A stretch of 64,000 nt of DNA from Alphaproteobacteria bacterium (lineage in GTDB: Bacteria; Pseudomonadota; Alphaproteobacteria; Rhizobiales; Rhizobiaceae), in NCBI GenBank assembly GCA_024742485.1, contig JANSYK010000003.1:620001-684000 (forward strand), read 5' to 3'. Numbering within the stretch: position 1 is the stretch's first letter; the number at the start of each line of letters is the position of its first letter. The notes beneath the pieces were generated by a model, which saw nothing but the letters and a program-made list of their open reading frames with translations, was not told where the DNA came from and ran no database searches. Positions 45,671-55,345 of this stretch are shown here, piece by piece. A program made the position numbers and the translations under genes.

Positions 45671-45738
45671 GGTAACGAGTGTTCCTTTCGATGGACCCTT
45701 CGTAGGTAGGCGCTGGAAGCGTGGACGGCAAGGATATT

Positions 45739-46530
45739 TCAGTCTCCGGCGACGAAGAACTTCCACTCACCGTCGGGACTGATTGCAGTTCGATAGAAGA
45801 TATAGCTGCCGAACGCCTGCATATCTTCATAATCCCCGGCTGTGATGACGCGAAACAGTTCGACCATTTGCCGGTCGTCAAGACTGTCCAGCGGAACTGA
45901 ATAGAAATAGGGCCACAAATAGAGTTCGGTTGGCTCGCCGGCGTCGAGATGAGCGTAGCCGGTCTGAAAGATATCCAAGAGGATGGCGAGCAGTTCGTGT
46001 CCTTGGCCATCTCCGGATATTTCCTTGAGGAAATCAATCGGGTCTCCTTCATAGCCACCAATTGAAAGCTCGGTCCGATTGTTTCCGACACCCAGTAGCG
46101 GCCGCAGCCCCTCGATATTGCCCTTTGCCGCCGCCTCGACGATCAGCTCACGCATCCGGACAACGGGTTTTGGCAGAACAGAAAGGTCATAACTCACGGT
46201 CACTTCGGCCTGGGCGGGCGAATGATCCGTGTCGTCTGTCACATCCGTTTCCAGAGTATCCAGTGAAGACGGGTCATCATCGGAGACCGGCTCAGCGCCT
46301 GTATTTCCTGTCGCTTCCGGTATCTCCAGTGTTCCGTCAGGCTTGTTGTCAGGGACAACATCTCCGACATCGCTGAGCGCCAGCCTCTGGCTTGCAGCGC
46401 TCGGCATTTCGGGAACGGATTCATAGTCGACGGATGCCTGCAAATCGCCCGGAAATGCAACGGATGTCAGCACGGCCAGCCCGATGCCCAGAGGGACACG
46501 GCGGCGCAGATGCGTAGTCCGATGTCCCAT
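45739..46530 (-). CDS. Conserved hypothetical exported protein
   Basis: 263 residues with a signal-like N-terminus (RRRVPLGIGLAVLTSVAFPG, cleavage probably near 32). A Ser/Asp/Glu-rich low-complexity stretch (~50-112) follows, then a compact domain (~118-263) with VVRMRELIVEAAAKGNIEGL, RPLLGVG, LYLWPYF, DRQMVELFRVITAGDYEDM and a C-terminal SPDGEWKFFVAGD. I do not recognise an enzymatic signature; similar periplasmic proteins of unknown function occur in Hyphomicrobiales. It lies 68 bases upstream of ygfZ on the same strand and may share its transcript. Confidence 0.75.
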   Translation of the reverse strand: MGHRTTHLRRRVPLGIGLAVLTSVAFPGDLQASVDYESVPEMPSAASQRLALSDVGDVVPDNKPDGTLEIPEATGNTGAEPVSDDDPSSLDTLETDVTDDTDHSPAQAEVTVSYDLSVLPKPVVRMRELIVEAAAKGNIEGLRPLLGVGNNRTELSIGGYEGDPIDFLKEISGDGQGHELLAILLDIFQTGYAHLDAGEPTELYLWPYFYSVPLDSLDDRQMVELFRVITAGDYEDMQAFGSYIFYRTAISPDGEWKFFVAGD

Positions 46531-46554
46531 GCGCTCCCCCGTCCTTGTTCTTGA

Positions 46555-46812
46555 TTACTGAATCAGGCGCCCCGGCGAGAATTCCCCCGTCAACATTCGC
46601 TGACGGAGCTCTTCAAGCATGGCTTCCGCACCATCTTCTCCGAACATCTTGACGGTTTCGCGCATCACCGTCACCAAGGCGGCATCGGCAATGATCTCCG
46701 GCTCGATGCCATCGGCAACGCCTTCCGCCCACGCCTCGGTCTGATGTTCGAGCGCAGTTTGCATCTTTTCATGAATGATCATCTCATCGATGTCAGACAG
46801 GTTCTGTTCCAT
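46555..46812 (-). CDS. Small conserved hypothetical protein
   Basis: 85 residues, acidic and probably helical (SDIDEMIIHEKMQTALEHQTEAW, then a LEELRQRMLTGEFSP tail). No family recognised. The ATG at 46812 follows AGGTGG; the frame is open to 46845. It precedes the exported hypothetical protein by 24 bases on the same strand, suggesting co-transcription. Coding status rests on codon pattern and position. Confidence 0.65.
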   Translation of the reverse strand: MEQNLSDIDEMIIHEKMQTALEHQTEAWAEGVADGIEPEIIADAALVTVMRETVKMFGEDGAEAMLEELRQRMLTGEFSPGRLIQ

Positions 46813-46917
46813 CAAGTCACCACCACCTGGAGAACACTTCTCCATATTTTCCCGACCCTACACTAGCACGCCAATTGTGGCGAAAGACACGCAGTGAATT
46901 GTCCGGTTAACAAACCC

Positions 46918-47298
46918 CTAATTTCCGTAGCGCGCAATGATCTCCGACGCAAGTTCGAGACCCTCCTTGCGGTAAAGTTCTTCTGCCTCGACTGCGACGT
47001 CAGTACAGCTACGGTAAACGGACGCGAAAGACCGGTATCCTTTGTTGAACGCCGCGATCATCCGCGCCCTTCTTGCTTCCTGACCTGCCTCGACATCAAT
47101 CAGCGCCTGCATCCGGCTGCGCCAACCCTCGTCGACCCCCATGCACAATGTCCGCAGATAGTGAACGGAGCCGACAATCTCCGACAGACGGATCAGCCGG
47201 TCCTCGTAGGGTGGCTTGACGTCCTGAGACCCCGCGGTTGCGCTGAAGAGCGTCAAAAGGGCAAGGAACGCAACTGCGAATGTGGGCGACCTGAACAT
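46918..47298 (-). CDS. TIGR02301-type small exported protein
   Basis: 126 residues with a signal peptide (FRSPTFAVAFLALLTLFS, cleavage near 24). The pattern RLIRLSEIVGSVHYLRTLC, WRSRMQALIDVEA, RRARMIAAFNKGYRSFA and YRSCTDVA matches, as I recall, the TIGR02301 family restricted mainly to Hyphomicrobiales. Two Cys probably form a disulfide. Function unknown. Confidence 0.8.
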   Translation of the reverse strand: MFRSPTFAVAFLALLTLFSATAGSQDVKPPYEDRLIRLSEIVGSVHYLRTLCMGVDEGWRSRMQALIDVEAGQEARRARMIAAFNKGYRSFASVYRSCTDVAVEAEELYRKEGLELASEIIARYGN

Positions 47299-47378
47299 AT
47301 CAGCTGATCAATAGCACAGGCCTTTGCCGGTACAAGAGCAAAGCGCATCCCGGGCTCCAATCCGCCAAACCAAAAAGC

Positions 47379-48377
47379 CTATTGGCTGGCGGCCTTTTCG
47401 ATCTCGACGTCGGGCATGAAAGCATTGGCGACAAAGGCAAATGTAACGTCATAGGGAACGTCCTTACCCGCTTTCTGGACAATGATATTGCCGACCTCAC
47501 GCCCTTTGGCGATGCTGCCCGTGTCGAGTGCGGAGGTCTGTCCTTCCTCCCAGGTGATGGTCACGCCGTCGCGTTCCAGTGGGCCTTCCTCGCGCACTTT
47601 CAAGAGAGAGACGACAATCGGATCGGCGGCGTCACGAACCACCACCACGCGCGCCATTGGCTCGATGTCCTGGGGCAGTTCGCCCGAAAACAGAAACGGG
47701 CGGCTCGTCGTGTCGTAGCCGCGATAGGGGTTGGCTCCATAGTTGCGCATGCCTGAATTGTTCGGAACCAGAACCTGCCCGTCCGGATATCGGGCCTTGA
47801 AACGTTCCCAGGATTCCAGTCGGGAAGGCACCGGCGCCAGCTTGGTGCCCGTTTTTTCGCCTGCAATCGCTTCGCCGGTGAATTGCTGCCACCAACTTTC
47901 GGTTTTGCGGTCATACATGACCAAATCCGAATTGCGCAATTTGCCGGTTGTCCCGAATGTGTCCGGCGCGCCATCAATGACGCGATCGAAGACCAGCGCG
48001 GCATTGCACAGCGGGCAGTAGGTGACGGTCACTGGACGATCCCCAACGGTATCATTGACGATTTCATGCCACATCAGCACCCGCAATGGATAGGCGCGGG
48101 CATCTCCGTTGATCTCCAGACCGATGACCGGTTCCTTGTCATCCAGATCGGTATCTTGCGAAACCGGTATGAAAACAGGATCGTCAATGGACGGAATGCC
48201 GTCCTTGGGTGGTCCGCCGGACAAGATTTCCGCATAGTCGATGGAATGTTGTGAAAAATCTGTCGACCAGCCCTGTCTTTTCCAGGAATCCGGTTGTGAA
48301 GATGCGGAAACGACCAACGCCAGTAGCCAAGCGACGGCGAGGGCGGATCTCTGCGTCAAAAGTCGTAGCGCCATCAT
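47379..48377 (-). CDS. DUF3179 domain-containing exported protein
   Basis: 332 residues with a signal peptide (MMALRLLTQRSALAVAWLLALV). The DUF3179 core shows DDPVFIPVSQ, GLEINGDARAYPLRVLMWHEIVND, VTYCPLCNAALVFDR (C-x-x-C), FGTTGKLRNSDLVMYDRKTES and WWQQFTGEAIAGE. The conserved Cys pair suggests metal or redox chemistry, but the function is unknown. Three consecutive ATG codons (48380, 48377, 48374) lie after GGGAG; the middle one has the best spacing. Confidence 0.85.
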   Translation of the reverse strand: MMALRLLTQRSALAVAWLLALVVSASSQPDSWKRQGWSTDFSQHSIDYAEILSGGPPKDGIPSIDDPVFIPVSQDTDLDDKEPVIGLEINGDARAYPLRVLMWHEIVNDTVGDRPVTVTYCPLCNAALVFDRVIDGAPDTFGTTGKLRNSDLVMYDRKTESWWQQFTGEAIAGEKTGTKLAPVPSRLESWERFKARYPDGQVLVPNNSGMRNYGANPYRGYDTTSRPFLFSGELPQDIEPMARVVVVRDAADPIVVSLLKVREEGPLERDGVTITWEEGQTSALDTGSIAKGREVGNIIVQKAGKDVPYDVTFAFVANAFMPDVEIEKAASQ

Positions 48378-48503
48378 CATGGTCTCCCGTTTCGCCTGTT
48401 CGGTCAGAATATCAGGGTCAGGCAAACGCCACCTAGTCAAGCTTCGTCACATTTAGTTGAGGGTTGAACTGAACCCCGAACCCAAGCAAAACGCCCTTGG
48501 AGG

Positions 48504-48941
48504 TTAGTCGCCAGTCAATCCTCGGCGCGCAATATGCTCGATACACTCCAGAACACTTGGCGGCATGATGAGGGTTCTCGATTGCTCGGCATCAAACCAG
48601 CCCAGAGCATCGGCGTCGTCGCCGGCGACGGCATGTGTGATGTCGTCAACCTCGGCCAGATGAACCGCAAGCACATAGTGATAACCGGCCACCGTCTCGG
48701 GTGGAGAAATTAGATCATACAGACGGAAAAAACGAACATTGCGGCCGCGCAGTCCGGTTTCTTCGTGGAGTTCACGCAGGACGGCTTCGACGAGCCGCTC
48801 GCCCGGCTCAACCTTGCCACCCGGGAAGGCATAGTGGCCGGCCGACGGACCTTGAGCGCGGCGCACGAGAAGGAATTTGTCCTGCCGCATGACGATGCAC
48901 GACACAGCCATTCGGGGATAATGCCCGATTGATTCTTCCAT
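48504..48941 (-). CDS. Nudix hydrolase
   Basis: 145 residues with a complete Nudix box, G-x5-E-x7-R-E-L-x-E-E-T-G-L (GGKVEPGERLVEAVL then RELHEETGL). This coordinates Mg for hydrolysis of nucleoside-diphosphate-linked compounds. The short length and ISPPETVAGYHYVLAVHLAE resemble the NUDIX proteins often annotated ADP-ribose or MutT-like, but the substrate is open. The ATG at 48941 begins the domain with GAGG upstream; the frame to 49022 is longer and divergent from the DUF2799 gene. Confidence 0.9.
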   Translation of the reverse strand: MEESIGHYPRMAVSCIVMRQDKFLLVRRAQGPSAGHYAFPGGKVEPGERLVEAVLRELHEETGLRGRNVRFFRLYDLISPPETVAGYHYVLAVHLAEVDDITHAVAGDDADALGWFDAEQSRTLIMPPSVLECIEHIARRGLTGD

Positions 48942-49021
48942 CTTCCGCCAGCCTCGCCTATCGTTTGTCCACCGCATCGTTTCGCGAACAAGCAATAGTA
49001 ATCCAGAAGTCAGGAACTGCA

Positions 49022-49588
49022 ATGCGCTCCGCTGGTTTGAAAATGGTAACGATCATCCTGCTGGCGCCACTGGCCCTGAGCGCCTGCGCCACGCTCAACG
49101 AGGCGGAGTGCGAGACCTCGAACTGGCGCGATCTTGGTCAACGCAACGGTCAGGACGGGCGGGCATCGTCCTATGTCGTGGAGCATGAAAAGGCCTGTTC
49201 CCGTTTCGGAATTCCGGTCGATACGGCCAGTTGGCGTGCCGGCTGGGACGTTGGAATTCGCCAGTATTGTACACCGCGAAATGGTCTCCAGCAGGGCAAG
49301 GATGGCAAGAATTACGCGCAATCCTGCCCAGCCGATGTGGCACCCGGGTTCCTGCGGACCTACGCCATCGGCAAGCGGGTCTATGATGCCAAGCGGGAAC
49401 GCGAAAACATCAGCAATGAGATCGACCGGCTGCAGGAGTCGATCGGATCGGCGGACGATGAAAAGGCCAGAAACGAGCTGCAGACAAAACTGATCCTGAA
49501 ACAGTCGGAATTGCGGTTTGCCCAGGATCGGCTGCTTGAAGCCGAACGCCAGGCCGACCGGGTCCTCTACTCGAGCGGCTCAAACTAG
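49022..49588 (+). CDS. DUF2799 lipoprotein
   Basis: 188 residues. A lipoprotein signal peptide ends in LALSAC, with the lipidated Cys near residue 20. DUF2799 features follow: NWRDLGQRNGQDGR, CSRFGIPVDTASWRAGWDVGIRQYC and GLQQGKDGKNYAQSCP. The C-terminal ~60 residues are a predicted coiled coil (RENISNEIDRLQESIGSADDE and following). Outer-membrane or periplasmic anchoring is likely; function unknown. Confidence 0.85.
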   Translation: MRSAGLKMVTIILLAPLALSACATLNEAECETSNWRDLGQRNGQDGRASSYVVEHEKACSRFGIPVDTASWRAGWDVGIRQYCTPRNGLQQGKDGKNYAQSCPADVAPGFLRTYAIGKRVYDAKRERENISNEIDRLQESIGSADDEKARNELQTKLILKQSELRFAQDRLLEAERQADRVLYSSGSN

Positions 49589-49598
49589 GATCGGGTCG

Positions 49599-50363
49599 AT
49601 GTGCGGCCGATTTGCACTGACTGCGACCGCTGACGCCCTGCAGGCCTTTTTCGAGGCAACCGAGCTTGAACGGCACGAGCCGCGTTTCAACATTGCACCG
49701 ACGCAGCCGATCGTCATGATCAGAACCAATGGGGATGTGATCCGGCGTGACGGGGACAATCGGCCGGACAGGGAGTCATTGTTCGTGCGCTGGGGCTTGC
49801 TGCCATCCTGGGTGAAAGATCCCAATGACTTTCCGTTGCTGATCAATGCCCGTGCCGAAACAGCAGCCGGGAAGGCGTCGTTCAAGGCGCCTATGCGTCA
49901 TCGACGCACACTTATCCCGGCGTCCGGATTCTATGAGTGGCAGCGCGCCGGGCGGAACAAACCCCAGGCCTATTGGGTGCGTCCGCGCGATGGAGACATC
50001 GTGGCCTTTGCGGGCCTGATGGACACCTGGTCTTCCGTCGACGGGTCCGAGATCGACACGGGTGCGGTGCTGACAATCCAGGCGAATTCAGCGATCAACC
50101 ACATTCATCACCGGATGCCGGTGGTCATCCGTCCCGAGCATTTCGCCCGGTGGCTGGATTGCAAGACACAGGAACCGCGCGACGTCGCCGACTTGCTCAC
50201 GCCGATCGACGAAGATTTCTTCGAAGCCATTCCGGTTTCGGACAAGGTCAACAAGGCCGCCAATATCGGTCCGGACCTCCAGGACGAGGTTGAAATTGTT
50301 CCGGAACCCGAAAAGGCGTCGCCGGACGTCTTGAGACCGTCCGATCAACTCACCCTGTTTTAG
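49599..50363 (+). CDS. SOS response-associated peptidase family protein (HMCES/YedK, SRAP)
   Basis: 254 residues starting Met-Cys-Gly-Arg-Phe: Cys2 is the residue that forms a stable crosslink with abasic sites in single-stranded DNA after Met removal. Other SRAP markers are FNIAPTQPI, WGLLPSWVKD, NARAET, ASGFYEWQ (Glu) and HHRMPVVI (His). The start is fixed by the MCGRF motif at 49599, eleven bases after the lipoprotein stop. Confidence 0.95.
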   Translation: MCGRFALTATADALQAFFEATELERHEPRFNIAPTQPIVMIRTNGDVIRRDGDNRPDRESLFVRWGLLPSWVKDPNDFPLLINARAETAAGKASFKAPMRHRRTLIPASGFYEWQRAGRNKPQAYWVRPRDGDIVAFAGLMDTWSSVDGSEIDTGAVLTIQANSAINHIHHRMPVVIRPEHFARWLDCKTQEPRDVADLLTPIDEDFFEAIPVSDKVNKAANIGPDLQDEVEIVPEPEKASPDVLRPSDQLTLF

Positions 50364-50374
50364 GATGCGCTATT

Positions 50375-51004
50375 GTGCTGAATGATGCGGTTCTCGCCGC
50401 GGCGGTCGCAGGTTTTGTCTTGGGCGGGTCGCTGATCGTGGCAATTGGTGCACAAAACGCCTTTATCCTGAGACAGGGCTTGGTCCGTTCCCATGTGTTC
50501 GTCGTCTGTCTGATCGCCGCCCTGTGCGACGCATTGCTGATTGTGGCTGGTATTGCCGGATTGGGCGCGATCGTTGCCGGCTCGCCATTTCTGATCGGCG
50601 CTGTGACCCTCGGTGGCGCTGCTTTTCTGTTCGGATATGCGGTGCTGGCCTTTCGGCGGGCGTTGGCACCCAAGGCCCTGCATGCCGACAGCAAAAACAT
50701 GGGAAGCCTCTGGGCTGCGGTAACAACCTGCCTGGCGCTGACGTTCCTCAATCCTCATGTCTATCTCGACACGGTCCTGCTGATCGGTGGTCTTTCGGGG
50801 CAATATAACGGTTCGGCACGCCTTGCCTTCGGCGCCGGAGCAGTGACGGCATCCTTTGTCTGGTTCTTCACCCTTGGCTATGGCGCACGCTTGCTTGCGC
50901 CGGTCTTTGAACGGCCCATGGCCTGGCGCGTGCTGGATCTTCTCATCGCCGCCATCATGGCTCTTTTGGCAACCGGACTTCTCCTGAGATTTCTTGGGGC
51001 ATAG
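50375..51004 (+). CDS. LysE/ArgO family amino-acid exporter
   Basis: 209 residues with about six membrane helices and the LysE core: GGSLIVAIGAQNAFILRQGL near the N-terminus and CLALTFLNPHVYLDTVLLIGG in the centre, very close to ArgO and LysE. It should export arginine or lysine. The GTG at 50375 lies eleven bases after the SRAP stop; no ATG in frame is available nearby. Confidence 0.9.
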   Translation: MLNDAVLAAAVAGFVLGGSLIVAIGAQNAFILRQGLVRSHVFVVCLIAALCDALLIVAGIAGLGAIVAGSPFLIGAVTLGGAAFLFGYAVLAFRRALAPKALHADSKNMGSLWAAVTTCLALTFLNPHVYLDTVLLIGGLSGQYNGSARLAFGAGAVTASFVWFFTLGYGARLLAPVFERPMAWRVLDLLIAAIMALLATGLLLRFLGA

Positions 51005-51212
51005 GCTCAGAAAGGATCACGGAGCGTCCTCAAGGCGACTTGACGGGATCGGCACAAGGGGCGATAAGGCGAATATGAAAACGGTACGCGGCGCCGCCGC
51101 CATTTGCATTTGCTGGATTATCATTCGCTAGCCATCCGCTGGTCCGGCCGTTTTCGTCTCCATCTTCATCAGGACAAAAGCCCCGGCCAGAGGCACAAGG
51201 GGAGTTTGACCA

Positions 51213-52583
51213 ATGGGCGAGCCACGCCTGGTTTTGTACAACACGCTGACGCGCCGGAAAGAAGAGTTTCGTCCGATCGATCCGGACAATCTGCGAGTCT
51301 ATGCCTGCGGTCCGACCGTTTATGATTTCGCCCATATAGGCAATGCCCGTCCGCTCATCGTTTTTGATGTGCTTTTCCGGCTGTTGCGACACCTCTATGG
51401 CGCGGACCATGTCACCTATGTCCGCAACATCACGGATGTGGACGACAAGATCAACGCGCGGGCCGCGCGTGACTATCCGGGCATGGAGCTCAATGAAGCC
51501 ATTGCTCTGGTGACCGGCAAAACCACCGACCAATACCACGCCGATGCAAAGGCGCTGGGGTGCCTGGAGCCGACCATAGAGCCGCGCGCCACCGACAATA
51601 TCGCGCAGATGCAGAACATGATCTCCACGTTGATTGCCAGAGGCCATGCCTATGAGGCCGCCGGGGAAGTCCTGTTCGACGTGACCTCGATGCCGGATTA
51701 CGGCGCATTGTCAAACCGCAAGCTGGAGGATCAGCAGGCTGGCGCGCGCGTCGCCGTGGACGAACACAAGAAAAATCCAGGTGATTTTGTGCTGTGGAAA
51801 CAATCCAACGACCAGGAGCCCGGCTGGCCGTCACCCTGGGGCGTCGGGCGTCCGGGCTGGCATCTGGAATGCTCGGCGATGAGCGAACGTTTTCTTGGTG
51901 AAACATTTGACATTCACGGGGGAGGGCTGGATCTGATCTTCCCTCATCATGAAAACGAGATTGCACAGTCCCGGTGCGCCCACGGATCACAGAGGATGGC
52001 CAATGTGTGGATGCACAATGGTTTTCTTCAGGTCGAGGGGCAGAAAATGTCGAAAAGTGTTGGCAATTTCATCACGATTCACGAGCTTCTGGCGACGGAC
52101 AAGTTTGGCGGTCGCTCCTGGCCCGGCGAGGTTCTGCGGCTTGCCATGCTGATGACCCACTATCGGGATCCGATCGATTTCAGCCGGCGCAAGCTCGAGG
52201 AAGCCGAACGGCTGCTCGCCAAATTCGCACGCAAGGTCGGCGAAGCGCCTGTTACCGACAATGTCGATGCCGAAAGCGTTGCGTTTTTGAGTGATGATTT
52301 GAACTTTTCCGGGGCCCTGGCGCGGATCAGTGCGCTGGAAGGAGAAGTGCTGGCATCGACATTGAGCATGCTTGGATTTTCACAATACCGCATCAGGGAT
52401 GCGGCCGGTATGGACGAGGCAATCATTGCCGAACGCATTGCAGAGCGACTGGCGCTGATTGCCCGGAAGGACTGGACGCAGGCCGATGCCATTCGCGACG
52501 AGCTGGCGGAGATGGGCGTTCAGCTAAAAGACGGCAAGGATCCCGAAACCGGTGAGCGCGTGACAGATTGGGAAATGCGATGA
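51213..52583 (+). CDS. cysS: Cysteinyl-tRNA synthetase
   Basis: 456 residues of a class I synthetase. HIGH-type motif in [12 protein letters not shown], zinc ligands in [16 protein letters not shown] and [15 protein letters not shown] in [11 protein letters not shown] and a C-terminal anticodon-binding part ([14 protein letters not shown]). GGGGAG precedes the ATG. The 208-base leader has no recognisable T-box or riboswitch. cimA follows within about 40 bases. Confidence 0.97.
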   Translation: MGEPRLVLYNTLTRRKEEFRPIDPDNLRVYACGPTVYDFAHIGNARPLIVFDVLFRLLRHLYGADHVTYVRNITDVDDKINARAARDYPGMELNEAIALVTGKTTDQYHADAKALGCLEPTIEPRATDNIAQMQNMISTLIARGHAYEAAGEVLFDVTSMPDYGALSNRKLEDQQAGARVAVDEHKKNPGDFVLWKQSNDQEPGWPSPWGVGRPGWHLECSAMSERFLGETFDIHGGGLDLIFPHHENEIAQSRCAHGSQRMANVWMHNGFLQVEGQKMSKSVGNFITIHELLATDKFGGRSWPGEVLRLAMLMTHYRDPIDFSRRKLEEAERLLAKFARKVGEAPVTDNVDAESVAFLSDDLNFSGALARISALEGEVLASTLSMLGFSQYRIRDAAGMDEAIIAERIAERLALIARKDWTQADAIRDELAEMGVQLKDGKDPETGERVTDWEMR

Positions 52584-52625
52584 CGGACAACAGCGCAACA
52601 GATGAGCGCCACAGGGGCTGGTCCA

Positions 52626-54227
52626 ATGGATGATCCGCGCGAAAAAATATACCTGTTTGACACGACACTGAGAGACGGGCAGCAGACCCCCGGCATTGAT
52701 TTTGGTGTCGAGGACAAGATCGCGATCGCCAAGATGCTGGACGATTTCGGCATTGACTATGTCGAGGGCGGTTATCCGGGGGCCAATCCGACAGATACGG
52801 CTTTCTTCGAAAAGAATCGCATGCAGTCCGCTTCCTTTGTCGCATTCGGAATGACAAAGCGTCCGGGTGTTTCGGCCTCCAATGATCCCGGACTGACCGC
52901 GCTGGTACAATCCAAGAGCGACAGCGTTTGTTTTGTTGCCAAAAGCTGGGACTACCATGTGTCGGTCGCGCTCGGGATCACCAATGCGGAAAATCTGGAG
53001 AGCATCCGGGCCTCTGTTGAGCACACCTGTGCGGCCGGCAAGGAGGCGATGGTCGATTGCGAGCACTTTTTCGACGGATACAAGGCCAATCCCGACTATG
53101 CCCTGCAATGTGCCAGAGCGGCCTATGAAGCCGGCGCGCGCTGGGTGGTTCTGTGCGACACCAATGGCGGCACCCAGCCAGCTGAGATTTCGACCATTGT
53201 CGAGGCGGTCATCGCCGCAGGAATTCCCGGTGCCAATCTCGGTATTCACACCCACAACGACACCGGGCAGGCTGTCGCCAACTCATTGGCGGCTGTTGAA
53301 GCCGGGGTGCGGCAAATCCAGGGCACCTTAAACGGTATCGGGGAACGGTGCGGCAATGCCGATCTGATCACGATCGTGCCCAATTTGGTGTTGAAACCCC
53401 TTTGGAACAAGAGGTTCGTCACGGCCATTGACGAGCAGAAGCTTGTTGATCTGACACGGTTGTCACACAGTTTCGACGAATTGCTGAACCGTCCGCCGGA
53501 AGCGCAGAATCCCTATGTCGGAGCCTCTGCTTTCGCGACGAAGGCCGGCATTCATGCATCGGCACTGCTCAAGGACCCGCGGACCTATGAACATGTTCCA
53601 CCAGAGGCTGTCGGCAATTCACGCCGAGTGATGGTGTCCGACCAGGGTGGAAAGTCCAATTTCATCAACGAATTGGAGCGCCGCGGTATCGACGTGGCGA
53701 AGGACAATCCCAAACTCGACCGACTGATTTCCATCGTCAAGGAACAGGAAGCGACTGGCTATGCCTATGAGGCGGCTGATGCAAGTTTTGAACTGCTTGC
53801 CCGCCGGGTGCTTGGACGCGTTCCGGAATTCTTCAAAGTCGACAGCTACCGGGTCATGGTCGAGCGCCGTTTCGATGCCATGGGCAATATCAAAACCGTG
53901 ACCGAAGCGATCGTCAAGGTGGAGATCGATGGCGAAAAGAAAATGTCCGTTGCGGAGGGGCATGGTCCGGTCAACGCGCTGGATATCGCCCTGCGCAAGG
54001 ATCTCGGGAAGTATCAAAAGGAAATCGAGGATCTGGAGCTGACAGACTACAAGGTGCGCATCCTCAATGGCGGAACAGAGGCCATTACGCGCGTGCTGAT
54101 CGAATCGCGCGATGTGACGAGCGAGCGCTGGTGGACTGTCGGAGTGTCGGACAACATCATAGATGCGTCATTTCAGGCGATGATGGATTCCGTCACATAC
54201 AAGCTGCTCAAGGGGCGGACCACCTAG
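52626..54227 (+). CDS. cimA: (R)-citramalate synthase
   Basis: Condenses acetyl-CoA with pyruvate to citramalate, the threonine-independent route to isoleucine. 533 residues of the isopropylmalate synthase superfamily: YLFDTTLRDGQQTPGIDF, EGGYPGANPTD, CDTNGGTQPAEI, GIHTHNDTGQAVANSLAAVE, and a C-terminal LeuA dimer/allosteric domain (from ~425). The D-T-T-L-R-D-G-Q-Q-T-P-G motif and length are typical of CimA rather than LeuA. The ATG at 52626 has AGGGG eight bases upstream; an in-frame ATG at 52602 is the alternative. Confidence 0.92.
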   Translation: MDDPREKIYLFDTTLRDGQQTPGIDFGVEDKIAIAKMLDDFGIDYVEGGYPGANPTDTAFFEKNRMQSASFVAFGMTKRPGVSASNDPGLTALVQSKSDSVCFVAKSWDYHVSVALGITNAENLESIRASVEHTCAAGKEAMVDCEHFFDGYKANPDYALQCARAAYEAGARWVVLCDTNGGTQPAEISTIVEAVIAAGIPGANLGIHTHNDTGQAVANSLAAVEAGVRQIQGTLNGIGERCGNADLITIVPNLVLKPLWNKRFVTAIDEQKLVDLTRLSHSFDELLNRPPEAQNPYVGASAFATKAGIHASALLKDPRTYEHVPPEAVGNSRRVMVSDQGGKSNFINELERRGIDVAKDNPKLDRLISIVKEQEATGYAYEAADASFELLARRVLGRVPEFFKVDSYRVMVERRFDAMGNIKTVTEAIVKVEIDGEKKMSVAEGHGPVNALDIALRKDLGKYQKEIEDLELTDYKVRILNGGTEAITRVLIESRDVTSERWWTVGVSDNIIDASFQAMMDSVTYKLLKGRTT

Positions 54228-54326
54228 ATATCGGGTCGCGATCCACTTCCATCGGTCACGAAACCGGAACTAAACGGCATGAACTTTCCGTTCTAACCAA
54301 TTCATCGGAATCGGTTTTTGCCAGAT

Positions 54327-55298
54327 ATGTTGAGCACAGAATGCACACTGGATATGATTGGCAATGATGCCGGCAACACGGCCTTGCGGGGATTCGATTT
54401 TGGCATCTGCGCCTACATTCTGTGGGGACTGACGCCAATACACATGCGGGCGATGGCCCATATTCCGGCGGTTGAGATTGTTGCCTTTCGCGGTCTCCTG
54501 TCAGTACCCATTGCCGGATGCATCCTGCTCTGACTCGGTCGGACCGGCAATGTCAAAGTCGTCCTGCGCCAGCCGTGAACCATTTTCATTCTGGCCGTGA
54601 CCGCCACGCTGATTTCGATCAATTGGGGGATCTATACCTGGGCAGTGTCCGTTGGGAGAACGGTGGAAACAGCCCTTGGCTACTATATCAATCCCATCGT
54701 CAGTATCATGCTCGTCGCCGCGTTTCTGGGTGAACGATTCACCCGCTCGCAGATTATCGCCATTGTTCTGGCGGTTGCGGCGGTGGTGCTGTTGACCGTG
54801 CACACCGGCGCCTTGCCCTGGATATCGCTGACCTTGGCGGTCAGTTTTGGTGTTTATGGCTATCTTCGCAAAATCGTTCCGATCGGGCCGGCGCAAGGCT
54901 TTTTTCTGGAGGTTGTTCTGCTGAGTGTTCCGTGCCTGGCGGTGCTTTACGTCTGGTTCCCGCCCGGTGTCAGCTACTTCATGGCCGGCAATCGCCAGGA
55001 CACGCTGTTGTTGCTGGCGGCCGGACCGGCAACGGCCATACCGCTTATCCTGTTTGCAACTGGTGCGCGGATGCTGCGTTATTCAACAATCGGCCTGATG
55101 CAATATGCAGCGCCAACCACCATGTTCGTGATTGCCGTTTTCCTGTTCAAGGAACCCTTTTCAGGAGTTCAGCCTGCTGCATTCTGTTTGATCTAGACTG
55201 CGCTGGTGATTTACAGCTGGTCTTCCCTGCGAAGACCTTCCGTGGTGGTGCAGATGTGGCAGGGAATCGGGGATCGCACACGGCGACCCCCGATTTGA
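54327..55298 (+). pseudogene. rarD: rarD-like EamA family permease, broken by three in-frame stop codons
   Basis: One frame without any shift encodes a RarD-type EamA permease: GFDFGICAYILWGLTPIH, a gap, ISINWGIYTWAVSVGRTVET, LGYYINPIVSIML, then GLMQYAAPTTMFVIAVFLFKEPF. It is interrupted by TGA at 54531, TGA at 54576 and TAG at 55194. In the family each of these positions suits a Trp (LLWLGR, QPWTI, LIWTAL), so all three look like TGG to TGA/TAG transitions. After the last stop the frame continues to 55298 with family-like TALVIYSW. Intact copies are ten-helix drug/metabolite-type permeases. The gene is almost certainly inactive. Confidence 0.85.
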
Positions 55299-55345
55299 AC
55301 CATTCGCCGTTGCGCAATCACCGTTTGGGCTTCGCCTCGCCGGTG

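Noticed and set aside
51005-51212. Riboswitch or T-box in the cysS leader
   Set aside because: No T-box sequence or conserved riboswitch core was recognisable; the leader looks like ordinary spacer with a GGGGAG ribosome site.
54531-54578. TGA codons in the rarD-like frame as recoded Trp or selenocysteine
   Set aside because: TGA serves as the ordinary stop of many genes here (gmd, nadA, nadB, recO), a TAG also interrupts the same frame, and no SECIS-like hairpin was apparent.
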